Source of the DNA: JARRLC01 sp050290865
GTDB lineage: Bacteria > Pseudomonadota > Alphaproteobacteria > Rhizobiales > Rhodomicrobiaceae
DNA length: 64,000 nt
Assembly: GCA_050290865.1 (NCBI GenBank)
Contig: JBNKIW010000004.1
Coordinates: forward strand, 147,916 to 211,915
Reading direction: 5' to 3'
The translations under genes were made by a program, and so were the position numbers. The notes under the pieces were generated by a model. It had not been told where the DNA came from. It was given only the letters and a program-made list of their open reading frames with translations, and did no database searches. Of this stretch, positions 37,354 through 46,062 are shown in pieces; position 1 is the stretch's first letter, and each line of letters starts with the position of its first letter.

Positions 37354-38045
37354 TCGACTTCTATTACTGGACGACACCCAACGGCCACAAGGTCACGCTG
37401 TTCCTGGAGGAAAGCGATCTGCCCTACCGCATCCAGCCCGTCAATATCGGCGCGGGCGATCAGTTCAAGCCCGATTTCCTGGCCATCTCGCCGAACAACC
37501 GTATCCCGGCGATCGTGGATCATGAGCCTGCGGACGGCGGAGCACCGGTTTCCGTGTTCGAGTCCGGAGCTATCCTACTGTATCTCGCGGAAAAGACGGG
37601 GAAATTCATCCCCGCTGATCTGCGAGGCCGCGTGGACGTGCTGCAATGGCTGTTCTGGCAGATGGGCGGACTGGGGCCGATGGCTGGGCAGAACCACCAT
37701 TTCAGCCAATACGCCCCGGAGAAAATACCCTACGCCATCGAGCGTTACGTCAAGGAGACCAACCGGCTCTATGGCGTGATGGACAAGCGCCTCGCGGACC
37801 GGGAGTTCCTCGCCGGAGAGTACTCCATCGCAGACATGGCGGCCTATCCCTGGATCGTACCGCACGAGCGCCAGGGTCAGAAACTGGACGATTTTCCGCA
37901 TTTGAAGCGCTGGTTTCAAGCGATCGCCGAGCGTCCGGCTACGGTACGCGCCTATGCCCGCGCGCAGGAGGTCAACCCGCAGGCGACAATGACCGACGAG
38001 GCGAAGAAAGTCCTCTTCGGTCAGACGGCCGCCACCAGGAAGTGA
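37350..38045 (+). CDS. Glutathione S-transferase family protein (Nu-class, YfcG/YghU-like)
   Basis: 231 residues starting at the ATG that overlaps the tetR stop. The thioredoxin-like N-terminal domain (about 1-90) shows FYYWTTPNGHKVTLFLEE, and NNRIPAIVDHE with VFESGAILLYLAEKTG binds glutathione. The helical C-terminal domain holds WQMGGLGPMAGQNHHFSQYA and YSIADMAAYPWIV. The TPNGHKV motif, without a catalytic Tyr, matches the Nu-class disulfide-bond reductases YfcG and YghU. It probably detoxifies electrophiles sensed by the coupled TetR repressor. Confidence 0.9.
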   Translation: MIDFYYWTTPNGHKVTLFLEESDLPYRIQPVNIGAGDQFKPDFLAISPNNRIPAIVDHEPADGGAPVSVFESGAILLYLAEKTGKFIPADLRGRVDVLQWLFWQMGGLGPMAGQNHHFSQYAPEKIPYAIERYVKETNRLYGVMDKRLADREFLAGEYSIADMAAYPWIVPHERQGQKLDDFPHLKRWFQAIAERPATVRAYARAQEVNPQATMTDEAKKVLFGQTAATRK

Positions 38046-38324
38046 TCGCCGCAGAAGGCCGCGCCGCTGCTCAGGCCGGGGCGCGCCTCCAACTCTTTCT
38101 CACGGAAGTTGGTTGCCGGGCGGGATCGTGCATTTTGCCCAGGTCGGAGCGGGATTGCGGCGTTGCTGCACGGCTTGCACGAACACCTCGGATGTGTCGC
38201 ACACCGCGCAGGCTGGATTTCCGCCGCCGCCGCGCCTATAACACCCCATTCTCGAAAACATCACGCGAAGGGCGGCGGGGCTCGCCTCCCCCTTCTCCTC
38301 ACCACTCCACGCGACGGACGACTC

Positions 38325-39071
38325 ATGGCAGGGCATTCAAAATTCAAGAACATCATGCACCGGAAGGGCGCCCAGGATAAAAGGCGCTCGAAAATGTTTT
38401 CCAAGCTTTCCAAAGAAATCACCGTCGCCGCCAAGACCGGCATGCCCGATCCCAACATGAACCCGCGCCTGCGCGCAGCCATCCTGGCCGCCCGCGCGCA
38501 GAACATGCCGAAGGACAACATCGAGCGAGCCATCAAGAAGAGCCAGGAGGCCGGCGGTGAGGAATACCAGGAAATCCGCTATGAGGGCTTCGCCCCCGGC
38601 GGAGTCGGTGTCATCGTCGAGGCGCTGACGGACAACCGCAACCGCACCGCCAGCGAGGTGCGCTCCACCTTCACCAAATATGGCGGCAATCTCGGCGAGA
38701 CGGGCGCGGTATCGTTCATGTTCGACCGTGCCGGCGAGATCGAGTACCCGGTCAGTGCCGCCAGCGACGACGAGATGCTGGAGGCGGCCCTGGAGGCGGG
38801 CGCGGATGACTGCCAGTCCGATGAGGATGGCCATCGGCTCTATTGCGCCATGGACGCCCTGCACGAGGTGAGCCGCGCCCTTGAGGCTAAATTCGGCGAA
38901 CCCGCGGCTGCGCGTATCATGTGGCGTCCGAAGAATACCGTGGATGTCGATGATGAAAAGGCGGAAAAGCTCCTGAAGATGCTGGACGTGCTGGAGGACT
39001 CAGACGATGTCCAGAATGTTTACGCCAATTTCGAGATTTCGGAGAGCACTATGGCGCGCCTCAGCGGCTGA
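38325..39071 (+). CDS. yebC: YebC/PmpR-family transcriptional regulator
   Basis: 248 residues starting [18 protein letters not shown], the universal YebC start. Further landmarks are [39 protein letters not shown] and [19 protein letters not shown]. The acidic C-terminal third is as expected. The family includes DNA-binding regulators and, more recently, factors that act on translation of proline-rich stretches. ruvC, the usual next gene, is absent here; an Ala/Lys-rich secreted protein follows 39 nt later. Confidence 0.95.
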   Translation: MAGHSKFKNIMHRKGAQDKRRSKMFSKLSKEITVAAKTGMPDPNMNPRLRAAILAARAQNMPKDNIERAIKKSQEAGGEEYQEIRYEGFAPGGVGVIVEALTDNRNRTASEVRSTFTKYGGNLGETGAVSFMFDRAGEIEYPVSAASDDEMLEAALEAGADDCQSDEDGHRLYCAMDALHEVSRALEAKFGEPAAARIMWRPKNTVDVDDEKAEKLLKMLDVLEDSDDVQNVYANFEISESTMARLSG

Positions 39072-39110
39072 GCTGGCGGCGGCGTCTCAATCACAACGGA
39101 GACAGAAGCC

Positions 39111-39809
39111 ATGAAACATTGTGCTGCGCTTATTGTGGGGCTGGCCCTTTTTGCCGTGCCCGCCCATGCTCAGACGGAGGCACCGAAGCCGGACGTCGCC
39201 GCCAAGGCGGATACAGCCGCGACGCCATCGAAGGGCGGAGCCACCGCGGCATCCGAAACGGCCAAACCGCGGGCTGCCGCGACCGCGTCCGAGGGCGTCA
39301 AGCCGCAGGCACCGGCATCCGGAAAAGAGAAATCCGCCGCGGCGGCGGGAGAAGGCGTGAAGCCCAATACCCCGGCTGCCGCAGCGTCGAAGGCGGCCAG
39401 CGCAACCGCGTCCGCTCCCAAGAAGGACACCGCCGCCGCCTCGGCACCCGCGACCGGTCAGAGCCGCACTGCAAAGGCTGCCGATGGCGCCAACGGCAAG
39501 ACTGTGAAGAAGGGCGTAGAAAAAGCAGCCACGCCGAAGAAAGAGACCACCGCTTCCACCCGCGGGGCGGGCGAGAAGACGACCGGTGCATCCTCGGCGA
39601 ATGACAAGAAGGCCGTCAAGAAGGTGCCCGCCGCGACGAAGAAGGCCACCGCCTCCACCGGACGTGTCTCCGCTCCGGGAACAAAAGCCCGTAAGAAGAA
39701 GGTTACGAGGAAGGTGAGGAAGAAGAGACGCGGAGTGTCCGGCGCAGCGATTACCAGAGAAGGCGGGAAGACCTGCTCCGGCCGGGACGAATACCGCGTC
39801 TGCTGGTGA
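39111..39809 (+). CDS. Exported Ala/Lys/Thr-rich low-complexity protein, histone-like
   Basis: 232 residues. A signal peptide (MKHCAALIVGLALFAVPAHA) is followed by about 190 residues built almost only of Ala, Lys, Thr, Pro, Ser and Gly with loose repeats such as ETAKPRAAATASEGVKP and AAGEGVKPNTPAAAAS. A very basic stretch (KARKKKVTRKVRKKRR) precedes a compact Cys pair at the C-terminus (TCSGRDEYRVCW). It resembles a histone H1-like tail placed behind a secretion signal. The function is unknown; binding of nucleic acid, LPS or wall polymers in the periplasm is conceivable. Confidence 0.7.
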   Translation: MKHCAALIVGLALFAVPAHAQTEAPKPDVAAKADTAATPSKGGATAASETAKPRAAATASEGVKPQAPASGKEKSAAAAGEGVKPNTPAAAASKAASATASAPKKDTAAASAPATGQSRTAKAADGANGKTVKKGVEKAATPKKETTASTRGAGEKTTGASSANDKKAVKKVPAATKKATASTGRVSAPGTKARKKKVTRKVRKKRRGVSGAAITREGGKTCSGRDEYRVCW

Positions 39810-39872
39810 AGGGGCTACGAAATCGCGCCGGCAGGGGTGATCGGTGATCGCCGCGCCGTGCGAGTATCGCTG

Positions 39873-40328
39873 TCACCTGCGGGTGCGAAAGAAATCGCGC
39901 AGCAGCGCCGCCGCGTCGCTCGCGCCGATGCCACTGTAGACTTCGGGCGCGTGATGGCAGGTGGGCTGTCCGAAAAAGCGGATGCCATGTTCGACCGCAC
40001 CGCCCTTTTCGTCCGCCGCGCCAAAATACAGGCGGGCGATGCGCGCAAAGGAAATCGCCGCCGCACACATTGCGCAGGGCTCCAGCGTCACATACAGGCT
40101 GCATCCCATCAACCGTTCGGTGCCGAGCTTCGCTGCGCCAGCGCGGATGACGAGCATTTCGGCGTGGGCTGTCGGGTCGCGCAGTTCCAGCGTCCGATTG
40201 CCGTCGCGGGCGACGATTTCGTTGCCAGGACCGCTCAGCACCGCGCCGACAGGCACCTCGCCGCGGCCAGCGGCGGCCCGGGCTTCTTCGAGCGCGAGAG
40301 CCATGACCGATGTGTTCAACTTCAACAT
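39873..40328 (-). CDS. tadA: tRNA-specific adenosine deaminase
   Basis: 151 residues of the cytidine/deoxycytidylate deaminase fold. Zinc and catalytic residues are H55 and E57 in PTAHAEMLVIR, and C85/C88 in EPCAMCAAAI. TadA converts A34 to inosine in tRNA-Arg(ACG), an essential reaction in most bacteria. The start at 40328 is a weak call; ATG 40304 (MALALEEARAAAG) is a good alternative. It lies 127 nt downstream of the S4 protein on the same strand. Confidence 0.93.
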   Translation of the reverse strand: MLKLNTSVMALALEEARAAAGRGEVPVGAVLSGPGNEIVARDGNRTLELRDPTAHAEMLVIRAGAAKLGTERLMGCSLYVTLEPCAMCAAAISFARIARLYFGAADEKGGAVEHGIRFFGQPTCHHAPEVYSGIGASDAAALLRDFFRTRR

Positions 40329-40455
40329 GCCCGGCTCATGAACGCGTGAGTTCCTGCGGCGCGGCTTCTTCTCCCGGCCTCACGATCCGCAACCGCGGCC
40401 CTTTGACGAGCCATTGTCTCGCAACGACACAGCCTCGCCTTCCGCGACACACGCA

Positions 40456-40770
40456 TTATGGCGACCGCAGATCGCCCGCCACGCCGCTGCGGGGGGTAAG
40501 ATCGCCATAGAGCTTCCGTGCCTCGGCAGCCGTACCGCGGCGCGCGGCGAATCCGGCCACACGGAGCACGCGGACGCGTCCTCCCACGGCCACGGTGATG
40601 ACGTCGCCCAGCTTCACCATGTGGCTGGCCTTCAGCACCCTACCGCGATTGACGCGCACCTTACCCGCCTGAACCAGCGCGGTGGCAATCGATCGCGTCT
40701 TAGCCACGCGCACATGCCAGAGCCACTTGTCGACACGCTGCGTTTGCGTACCGGCTCCCGGCGTCGCCAT
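40456..40770 (-). CDS. S4-domain RNA-binding protein (Hsp15-like)
   Basis: 104 residues. The S4 domain occupies most of it: QRVDKWLWHVRVAKTRSIA, LVQAGKVRVNRGRVLKAS and VKLGDVITVAVGGR. It resembles heat-shock protein 15 (HslR), which binds stalled 50S subunits carrying nascent chains. It begins 2 nt after the stop of the SUV3-like helicase, an arrangement common in Hyphomicrobiales and Rhodobacterales, usually followed by fdxA and carD; neither is present here. Confidence 0.9.
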   Translation of the reverse strand: MATPGAGTQTQRVDKWLWHVRVAKTRSIATALVQAGKVRVNRGRVLKASHMVKLGDVITVAVGGRVRVLRVAGFAARRGTAAEARKLYGDLTPRSGVAGDLRSP

Positions 40771-40772
40771 CG

Positions 40773-43700
40773 TCAGGCTTGATCCGTGGCGCCGCCTTCC
40801 ATGCGTTTCTTGAGTTGCAGGAGCGCGGCGAAAGGTGAATCCGGATCCGCCGGCTTTTCTTTCGGGGGACGGGCGGTCACCACGACGGGTCTTGCGCCTC
40901 GGTCAGGACGGGGACGTCCACGCCCGCCGTCACGGCCTCGCTCCTGCCTGCCCGGTTCGCGGCGATCATCGCGGTGCCGGTCGCGCTGACCGTCGCGTTG
41001 AGCAACCTTGTGATCGCCTTGAGGACGGCCACTCTGCGGAGCACCCGACTCCTGCTTTTCGGATTGCTGGCTGCGGCGGTCGCGGGCTTGATCCTGCCTG
41101 CGCTGTCCTTGGTGGCGGCGGTCGTCGGCCTGCGCGCGGCGGCGCGGACGCCAGATTTCCTCGTATTCCGGCTCGGCTGCCTCGGGCGAGCCGCTTTTGT
41201 CCGCGTCGGCGGTTGCGGGCGTTGCGGCCTCGGCGCCCGAGGTGGTCTCGGCCCCCGCATCGGCAGCGCTTTCTCCGGCGGACTCGGCCACAATCTCGAC
41301 GGCAGAGTCAACGACCGGAGCGGTTTCGGCGGCGACCTCCTGCTCCGGGGGCACAGATTCAGCGCCCGCATCCGGCGTGGCCGGGGCGGCTTCCTTTTCC
41401 GTTGCTGCAGCATCGGCAGCCTGCGGTGCGGCCTCGCTGTCGGGCTTTTTGGCAACGGGCCGCCGCTCCTTGCGGAAGCCGAGCGCCGCCAGGACGTTCC
41501 CCATTTCCTCCGTCGAACAGCCGATGATCGACAGCATTTCCGGCTGCACCTTGAACCCGCCGCGCCCGACGGCACCCGCCGGCGGTTCGGGCTTGGCTTC
41601 AGTCGGCTTCCACGAGGTGAGTGGGCGGATGAGGTCGGCGAGCCGCTCCAGCATGTCGATGCGCACTGCGCGCGATCCACAGACATGGAACCCCGCGGCG
41701 CGATAGAAAGTCTCCGGCAGCGCCTTGTCCACCATGACCGATGTCAGCCCCTGGCGCGGCGGTTCCGGCAGCGCCGCGGCATCGATGCCCACGGAGGCGC
41801 CATGTTTCAGCGCCCACAGGAGGAGGAGCAGGTCGGCGGCAGCGGGCTTGAGGAGAATGGGGAAATAAATGTTGTACGCGCCAAACCGTACACCGAACTT
41901 GCGCAATTCGGCCCGCGCCTGCTGATCGAGCGCGCGGATTTCCTCGGCAGCGATCTCGCGCGGCAGGACGCCCAGATTTTCCACCAGCCGGTAGCCGATG
42001 CCGCGCGCAAGCCCCGCCAGATCCTGCGCCTTCGACAGGTCGATCAGCGGCTTGAGGCGCGTTTCGATCGTCATCGTCAGCCACGCCTGGACGCGGCGGG
42101 TGACGCGTTCCTTATCGACCTGATTGAGATGTTCGTCCGCAGTCAGCACGAAAGCGGGGCGCAGCGGATCGTCGCTCGCCTCTATGCGCCCGATCTCCTG
42201 CTTCTCCCACGTCACGCCGCCCGTTCGCGTCAGGCCGAAGGCATCGTCCTTGGCGTCGTTGAGGCGCTCGGCGCGGTCGGTCAACTCGCGGGCGAGGATC
42301 TTCGCCGCGGCGCTGCGCGCGGCCTTGCCATGGACACCGGACGCAGATGCGTCGGGTGTGAAACGAAAGCCCTCAAGCTTGCCGACATAGTGCTTCTCGA
42401 CATAGATCTGGCCACTATGCTCGATATCGGCATAGAGCAAATCCTTGTCGCGCATACTCTTCATCAGGACACTGGTGCGGCGGTCCACGAAACGCTGCGT
42501 CAAAAGCTCGTGCAGCGCGTCCGACAGCGTGTCCTCGATGGCGCGCGCGCGCTCACGCCAATGGGCCGGGTCGGCCAGCCACTCGCCGCGATTGGATACG
42601 AATGTCCAGGTGCGGATATGGGCAATCCGGTTGGCCAGCGTATCGATATCGCCATCGGTGCGATCGGCTAGCGCCACCTGCGCCGCGAGCCAGTCCTGCG
42701 GGATGGTGGCCTCGGGAGCCATCAGGAATTTGTAGAGCGTGAGCACCAGGTCCGCATGCGCGCTATCGGAGATTTTGCGGTAGTCCGGCACCTGGCAGAC
42801 GTCCCACAACAGCCGGATCGCGGCGGGTGAGCGCGCCATGTCGGCCACGGCCGGATCGTTGCTCAGGGTTTCCAGCGCGATCAGATCGTCCGCGGCGCGC
42901 GCGCGGCCGAGCCGTTGCGAGGGCGGCGCCGTGCGAAGAGAATCCTTCAGCCGGTCGAGCGAGGAGAAATCGAGCGCGCTGTTCCGCCATTGCAGGATCT
43001 TCACAGGCTCGAATTCGTGGTTTTCCAGACAATTGACGATTTCGGGGGCGAACGGCGCCACGTCGCCCGTGACGCCGAAAGTGCCATCCTTCACGTGACG
43101 CCCGGCGCGGCCCGCGATCTGGCCGAGTTCCCCCGCTGAAAGTTCGCGATGGGCACGGCCGTCGAATTTGCGCGTCCCGGCAAAGGCGACATGATCGACG
43201 TCGAGATTGAGCCCCATGCCGATGGCATCGGTGGCGATGAGGAAATCCACCTCCCCCGACTGGTACATCTCGACCTGGGCGTTGCGCGTGCGCGGGCTGA
43301 GCGCGCCGAGCACGACGGCCGTGCCGCCGCGCTGGCTGCGGATCAGTTCGGCGACCGCATAGACGTCGCTCGCGGAGAACGCCACGATCGCCGAGCGTCG
43401 CGGCAGGCGTGTCATCTTCTTCTGGCCGCCATAGGTGAGTTTCGACATCCGGTGGCGCGTGATGAAATTGGCATCCGGCAGCAGATCGCGGATGACGCCG
43501 GCCATGGTCTCGGCGCCGAGCAGCAGCGTCTCGCTCCTGCCTCGTGCGGAGATGAGGCGCTCGGTAAAGACGTGACCGCGCTCGGCGTCGCCGGCGAGCT
43601 GGATTTCATCGATGGCGAGAAAATCGACGTCGATGTCGCGCGGCATCGCCTCGACGGTGCAGACATAATAGCGCGGGCGCTCGGGGATGATCTTCTCTTC

Positions 43701-43925
43701 GCCGGTGATCAGCGCGATGTTCGCCGCACCGGTGCGCGCCACGACCTTGTCGTAGACTTCGCGGGCCAGAAGCCGCAGAGGCAGGCCGATCAGCCCGCTT
43801 TCATGGCCGAGCATGCGCTCGATCGCCAGATGTGTCTTGCCGGTATTCGTCGGCCCCAGAACCGCGATGACGGAGCGCCCGCTGGCGGTCCGAAACGGGG
43901 AGGAGGCTTGAGCGATATCGGTCAT
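40773..43925 (-). CDS. SUV3-like ATP-dependent RNA helicase with disordered C-terminal tail
   Basis: 1050 residues. Helicase core: Walker A VLGPTNTGKTHLAI (G24-T31), DExH-type box AIDEIQLAGDAERGH, ATDAIGMGLNLDVDHV, and motif VI LGQIAGRAGRHVKDG. The core and the following region (to about 780) resemble mitochondrial SUV3/SUPV3L1, an RNA helicase of RNA turnover. The last 270 residues change character: first acidic and Ala/Glu-rich, then Arg/Asp/Gln-rich (RRAQADDRRHQGQRRQDQ...), as in RNase E-type RNA-binding tails. This tail could recruit RNA or degradosome partners. The gene is 2 nt from the downstream S4 gene. Confidence 0.9.
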   Translation of the reverse strand: MTDIAQASSPFRTASGRSVIAVLGPTNTGKTHLAIERMLGHESGLIGLPLRLLAREVYDKVVARTGAANIALITGEEKIIPERPRYYVCTVEAMPRDIDVDFLAIDEIQLAGDAERGHVFTERLISARGRSETLLLGAETMAGVIRDLLPDANFITRHRMSKLTYGGQKKMTRLPRRSAIVAFSASDVYAVAELIRSQRGGTAVVLGALSPRTRNAQVEMYQSGEVDFLIATDAIGMGLNLDVDHVAFAGTRKFDGRAHRELSAGELGQIAGRAGRHVKDGTFGVTGDVAPFAPEIVNCLENHEFEPVKILQWRNSALDFSSLDRLKDSLRTAPPSQRLGRARAADDLIALETLSNDPAVADMARSPAAIRLLWDVCQVPDYRKISDSAHADLVLTLYKFLMAPEATIPQDWLAAQVALADRTDGDIDTLANRIAHIRTWTFVSNRGEWLADPAHWRERARAIEDTLSDALHELLTQRFVDRRTSVLMKSMRDKDLLYADIEHSGQIYVEKHYVGKLEGFRFTPDASASGVHGKAARSAAAKILARELTDRAERLNDAKDDAFGLTRTGGVTWEKQEIGRIEASDDPLRPAFVLTADEHLNQVDKERVTRRVQAWLTMTIETRLKPLIDLSKAQDLAGLARGIGYRLVENLGVLPREIAAEEIRALDQQARAELRKFGVRFGAYNIYFPILLKPAAADLLLLLWALKHGASVGIDAAALPEPPRQGLTSVMVDKALPETFYRAAGFHVCGSRAVRIDMLERLADLIRPLTSWKPTEAKPEPPAGAVGRGGFKVQPEMLSIIGCSTEEMGNVLAALGFRKERRPVAKKPDSEAAPQAADAAATEKEAAPATPDAGAESVPPEQEVAAETAPVVDSAVEIVAESAGESAADAGAETTSGAEAATPATADADKSGSPEAAEPEYEEIWRPRRRAQADDRRHQGQRRQDQARDRRSQQSEKQESGAPQSGRPQGDHKVAQRDGQRDRHRDDRREPGRQERGRDGGRGRPRPDRGARPVVVTARPPKEKPADPDSPFAALLQLKKRMEGGATDQA

Positions 43926-44169
43926 TACGGCATTCCCTCAATACAAAAGCAATCGCCACGCGGCGCAACCGGAGGTCGAGCCAGCGTTATAGAGCACCGA
44001 AGCGGCCTTTTGGCCAGCCTCCATGGAACCGCCTGTGGACTTTGTCGCCAGCAATATGGGGGAGGCTTGGCCGTCTTGCCGGTATCTAAAGGAAAATATC
44101 ATGAACGACTCATGTACGAATCGCGCGGGTTGCCGGTCTTCGCCCTTTGTTCACCCGCTGAAACCGTGT

Positions 44170-45066
44170 CTATTCAACCTCAGCCTTGACCCGGGCTCGC
44201 GCACGCCTGCGAACGCCGGGCATTCTGACGTCAAAATCGACGGCGGTCAGCGTCGCGGCACCGACCGGCGTGGGTATGTAGATGTAGTATGGGACGTAAA
44301 GGCCCGATTTTGAAATCGGTATCATCCACACTTCAATGCTCTCATTCCTGGCCGCGAAGGCGCTCTCGTCATCGCCGCGCTTGTGCCCCGCGATGGGAAC
44401 GTATTTCACCTTGCAGATCCGGGCAGGGCCCCTGTAACCGTCCGCCGTCTTCACCCGCTTGCTCCGTTTATAGGACAACTGGATGTCGTAGCGCGCCTTG
44501 CCGTCGAAAATGGGAAGCCGCCGGTCGCAGACCCCCGGCCCGGTCCTGTCGACGCCGACATTGCTCAAGAGCAGTACCGCACTCAACGGATCGAGGACGC
44601 CGTACATGTGCTGGCGGGTCACCGGGATACGCCTCGACGAGCGCTTCTGCGGCGGGTTGACCGCGATCTCGCGAACGGATTTACCCGCGAATTTCACCCT
44701 GATCTGCTCGGCCTTGTTCGAGGTCGTATAACCGAAGCTGTAGGCCGCTGGGAGGGGGCTGCTGCCGACGACGCGCCCTCTTGAAGAGGTTCGGCCGTGC
44801 CACTCGAAAATCAGCCCGGCAAGTACACTGATCCGCGCGTCGGCGCTAAGGGTGTACCGATGATTGGCGAGACGGGCGTCGAGGATGAACTCGCCAATTC
44901 CCATCCCGTTGAAGCCGATACTGTAGACGGCCCTCACCCTGGAGGCCTTGACCGGTGACGCGGCCGCAGCCTCGCCAGATCCCAGGAGAACGGCAAAAAT
45001 CATCGCCCCGAAAGCAAGGGGACTGAACACAAAGGCTAGCCTGCGTCCCGCGCGCGCAGCACTCAT
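44170..45066 (-). CDS. DUF3108 domain-containing exported protein
   Basis: 298 residues from ATG 45066; in-frame ATGs at 45102 and 45114 are possible. A signal peptide spans about 35 residues (LAFVFSPLAFGAMIFAVLL then GEAAAAS). The DUF3108 pattern follows: VRAVYSIGFNGMGIGEFIL, LSADARISVLAGLIFEWHG, DPLSAVLLLSN and ISKSGLYVPYYIYIPTPVG. The family is widespread, periplasmic and of unknown function; in many alphaproteobacteria it neighbours rpmB, which is not here. The C-terminus is unusually basic. Confidence 0.8.
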   Translation of the reverse strand: MSAARAGRRLAFVFSPLAFGAMIFAVLLGSGEAAAASPVKASRVRAVYSIGFNGMGIGEFILDARLANHRYTLSADARISVLAGLIFEWHGRTSSRGRVVGSSPLPAAYSFGYTTSNKAEQIRVKFAGKSVREIAVNPPQKRSSRRIPVTRQHMYGVLDPLSAVLLLSNVGVDRTGPGVCDRRLPIFDGKARYDIQLSYKRSKRVKTADGYRGPARICKVKYVPIAGHKRGDDESAFAARNESIEVWMIPISKSGLYVPYYIYIPTPVGAATLTAVDFDVRMPGVRRRARARVKAEVE

Positions 45067-45531
45067 GGCGGATCCCCGTAACTCTCGACTTGGCGGCGTC
45101 ATCAGAACGCCCATACGTTACAACTCCACGAAATGCGAAGCAGAAGCACCGTCCTTAACGGTAACGCTTATTGCGGCATATCGCAAACTAGGCCATTCAC
45201 GGCCAGTCCACCATGTCATGCCGTATTTTTCAATTTAGTCAATTGTATGTTTGGCAGCTTGGAAGCGGCAGATTTAGGGGGCGTCCCCTCCCTTCGGTTG
45301 CACCTGCCCGCGCTCCTCGCCCACCGCCCCGAGCCGGATCGACGAAAGAACGTTCCCCGGCCGGCAGACGGAAGCGGGAAGACGCCGGGCCCCTGCGTAC
45401 ACCGGATTCATTAAGAAACGATTCGCATTTGCAGGTACGCCGCGTGGGCGATATGATCGCCGGGCCCCATGAGGCCAAGGCGCTGGAAGCGCCGCAAGTC
45501 TTTGGTAGGAAACGCGAAGTTAGGAACACTC
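45067..45531. other. 465-nt intergenic region between divergent genes
   Basis: It holds promoters for the DUF3108 gene (minus) and the MxaD-like gene (plus). Overlapping short frames at 45133-45414 and 45213-45734 have no resemblance to known proteins and the second runs into the MxaD-like gene in another frame. TTGCG-N6-CGCAA at about 45172 is a small palindrome of unknown meaning. The stretch 45210-45260 is AT-rich. Confidence 0.45.
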
Positions 45532-46062
45532 ATGAAATGGAAACCGCTGGCCCTCGTGGCCGCGCTTGTACTCGTGCCCACCCTGGTCCAGGCCCACGGG
45601 CCGACGCGGAAGAAAGTTACCGAAACTGTCGAGATCGCTGCACCGGCGGACAAGGTGTGGGCGCGGATCGGCAACTTCCAGGATGTGTCCTGGCACCCCG
45701 CCGTTGCCAAGACCGAAGGCAAAGGCGGCAATGACAAGGGCGCCACGCGCACCCTGACGCTGAAAGGCGGCGGTACCATCGAAGAGGTGCTCGAAAAGCA
45801 CGACGCCCCCGGCATGAACTACTTCTATCGCATCACGAAAGTGGACGTGAAGGTTCTGCCGGTGACCAACTATGCCTCCTGGCTGACAGTGCGTGCCGTC
45901 GATGGCGGCAAGTCGAAAGTGGAGTGGAAGGGCGCGTTCTATCGCGGCTATCCCAACAACGACCCGCCGCCGGAACTGAACGACGAGGCCGCGATGAAAG
46001 CCGTCCGCGGCGTTTACCGCGCCGGGCTGGATGCGCTGAAAGCATCGCTCGAAGGCAAATGA
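45532..46062 (+). CDS. Exported SRPBCC-fold protein, MxaD-like
   Basis: 176 residues from ATG 45532, preceded by AGGAACAC. Signal peptide about 22 residues (LALVAALVLVPTLVQA). The SRPBCC fold is suggested by VTETVEIAAPADKVWARIGNF, SWHPAVAKTEG, GGTIEEVLEKHD and SKVEWKGAFYRGY. It resembles MxaD, a periplasmic accessory protein of methanol dehydrogenase in methylotrophs that affects electron transfer to cytochrome cL. It overlaps the beta-propeller gene by ATGA. No methanol dehydrogenase gene is in the window, so the link to methanol is inference. Confidence 0.75.
   Translation: MKWKPLALVAALVLVPTLVQAHGPTRKKVTETVEIAAPADKVWARIGNFQDVSWHPAVAKTEGKGGNDKGATRTLTLKGGGTIEEVLEKHDAPGMNYFYRITKVDVKVLPVTNYASWLTVRAVDGGKSKVEWKGAFYRGYPNNDPPPELNDEAAMKAVRGVYRAGLDALKASLEGK

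Noticed and set aside
40974..42671. 565-codon open frame on the plus strand
   Set aside because: Antisense of the SUV3-like helicase tail and middle region.
45133..45734. Short plus-strand frames before the MxaD-like gene
   Set aside because: No ribosome sites, no similarity, and one overlaps the real gene in another frame.
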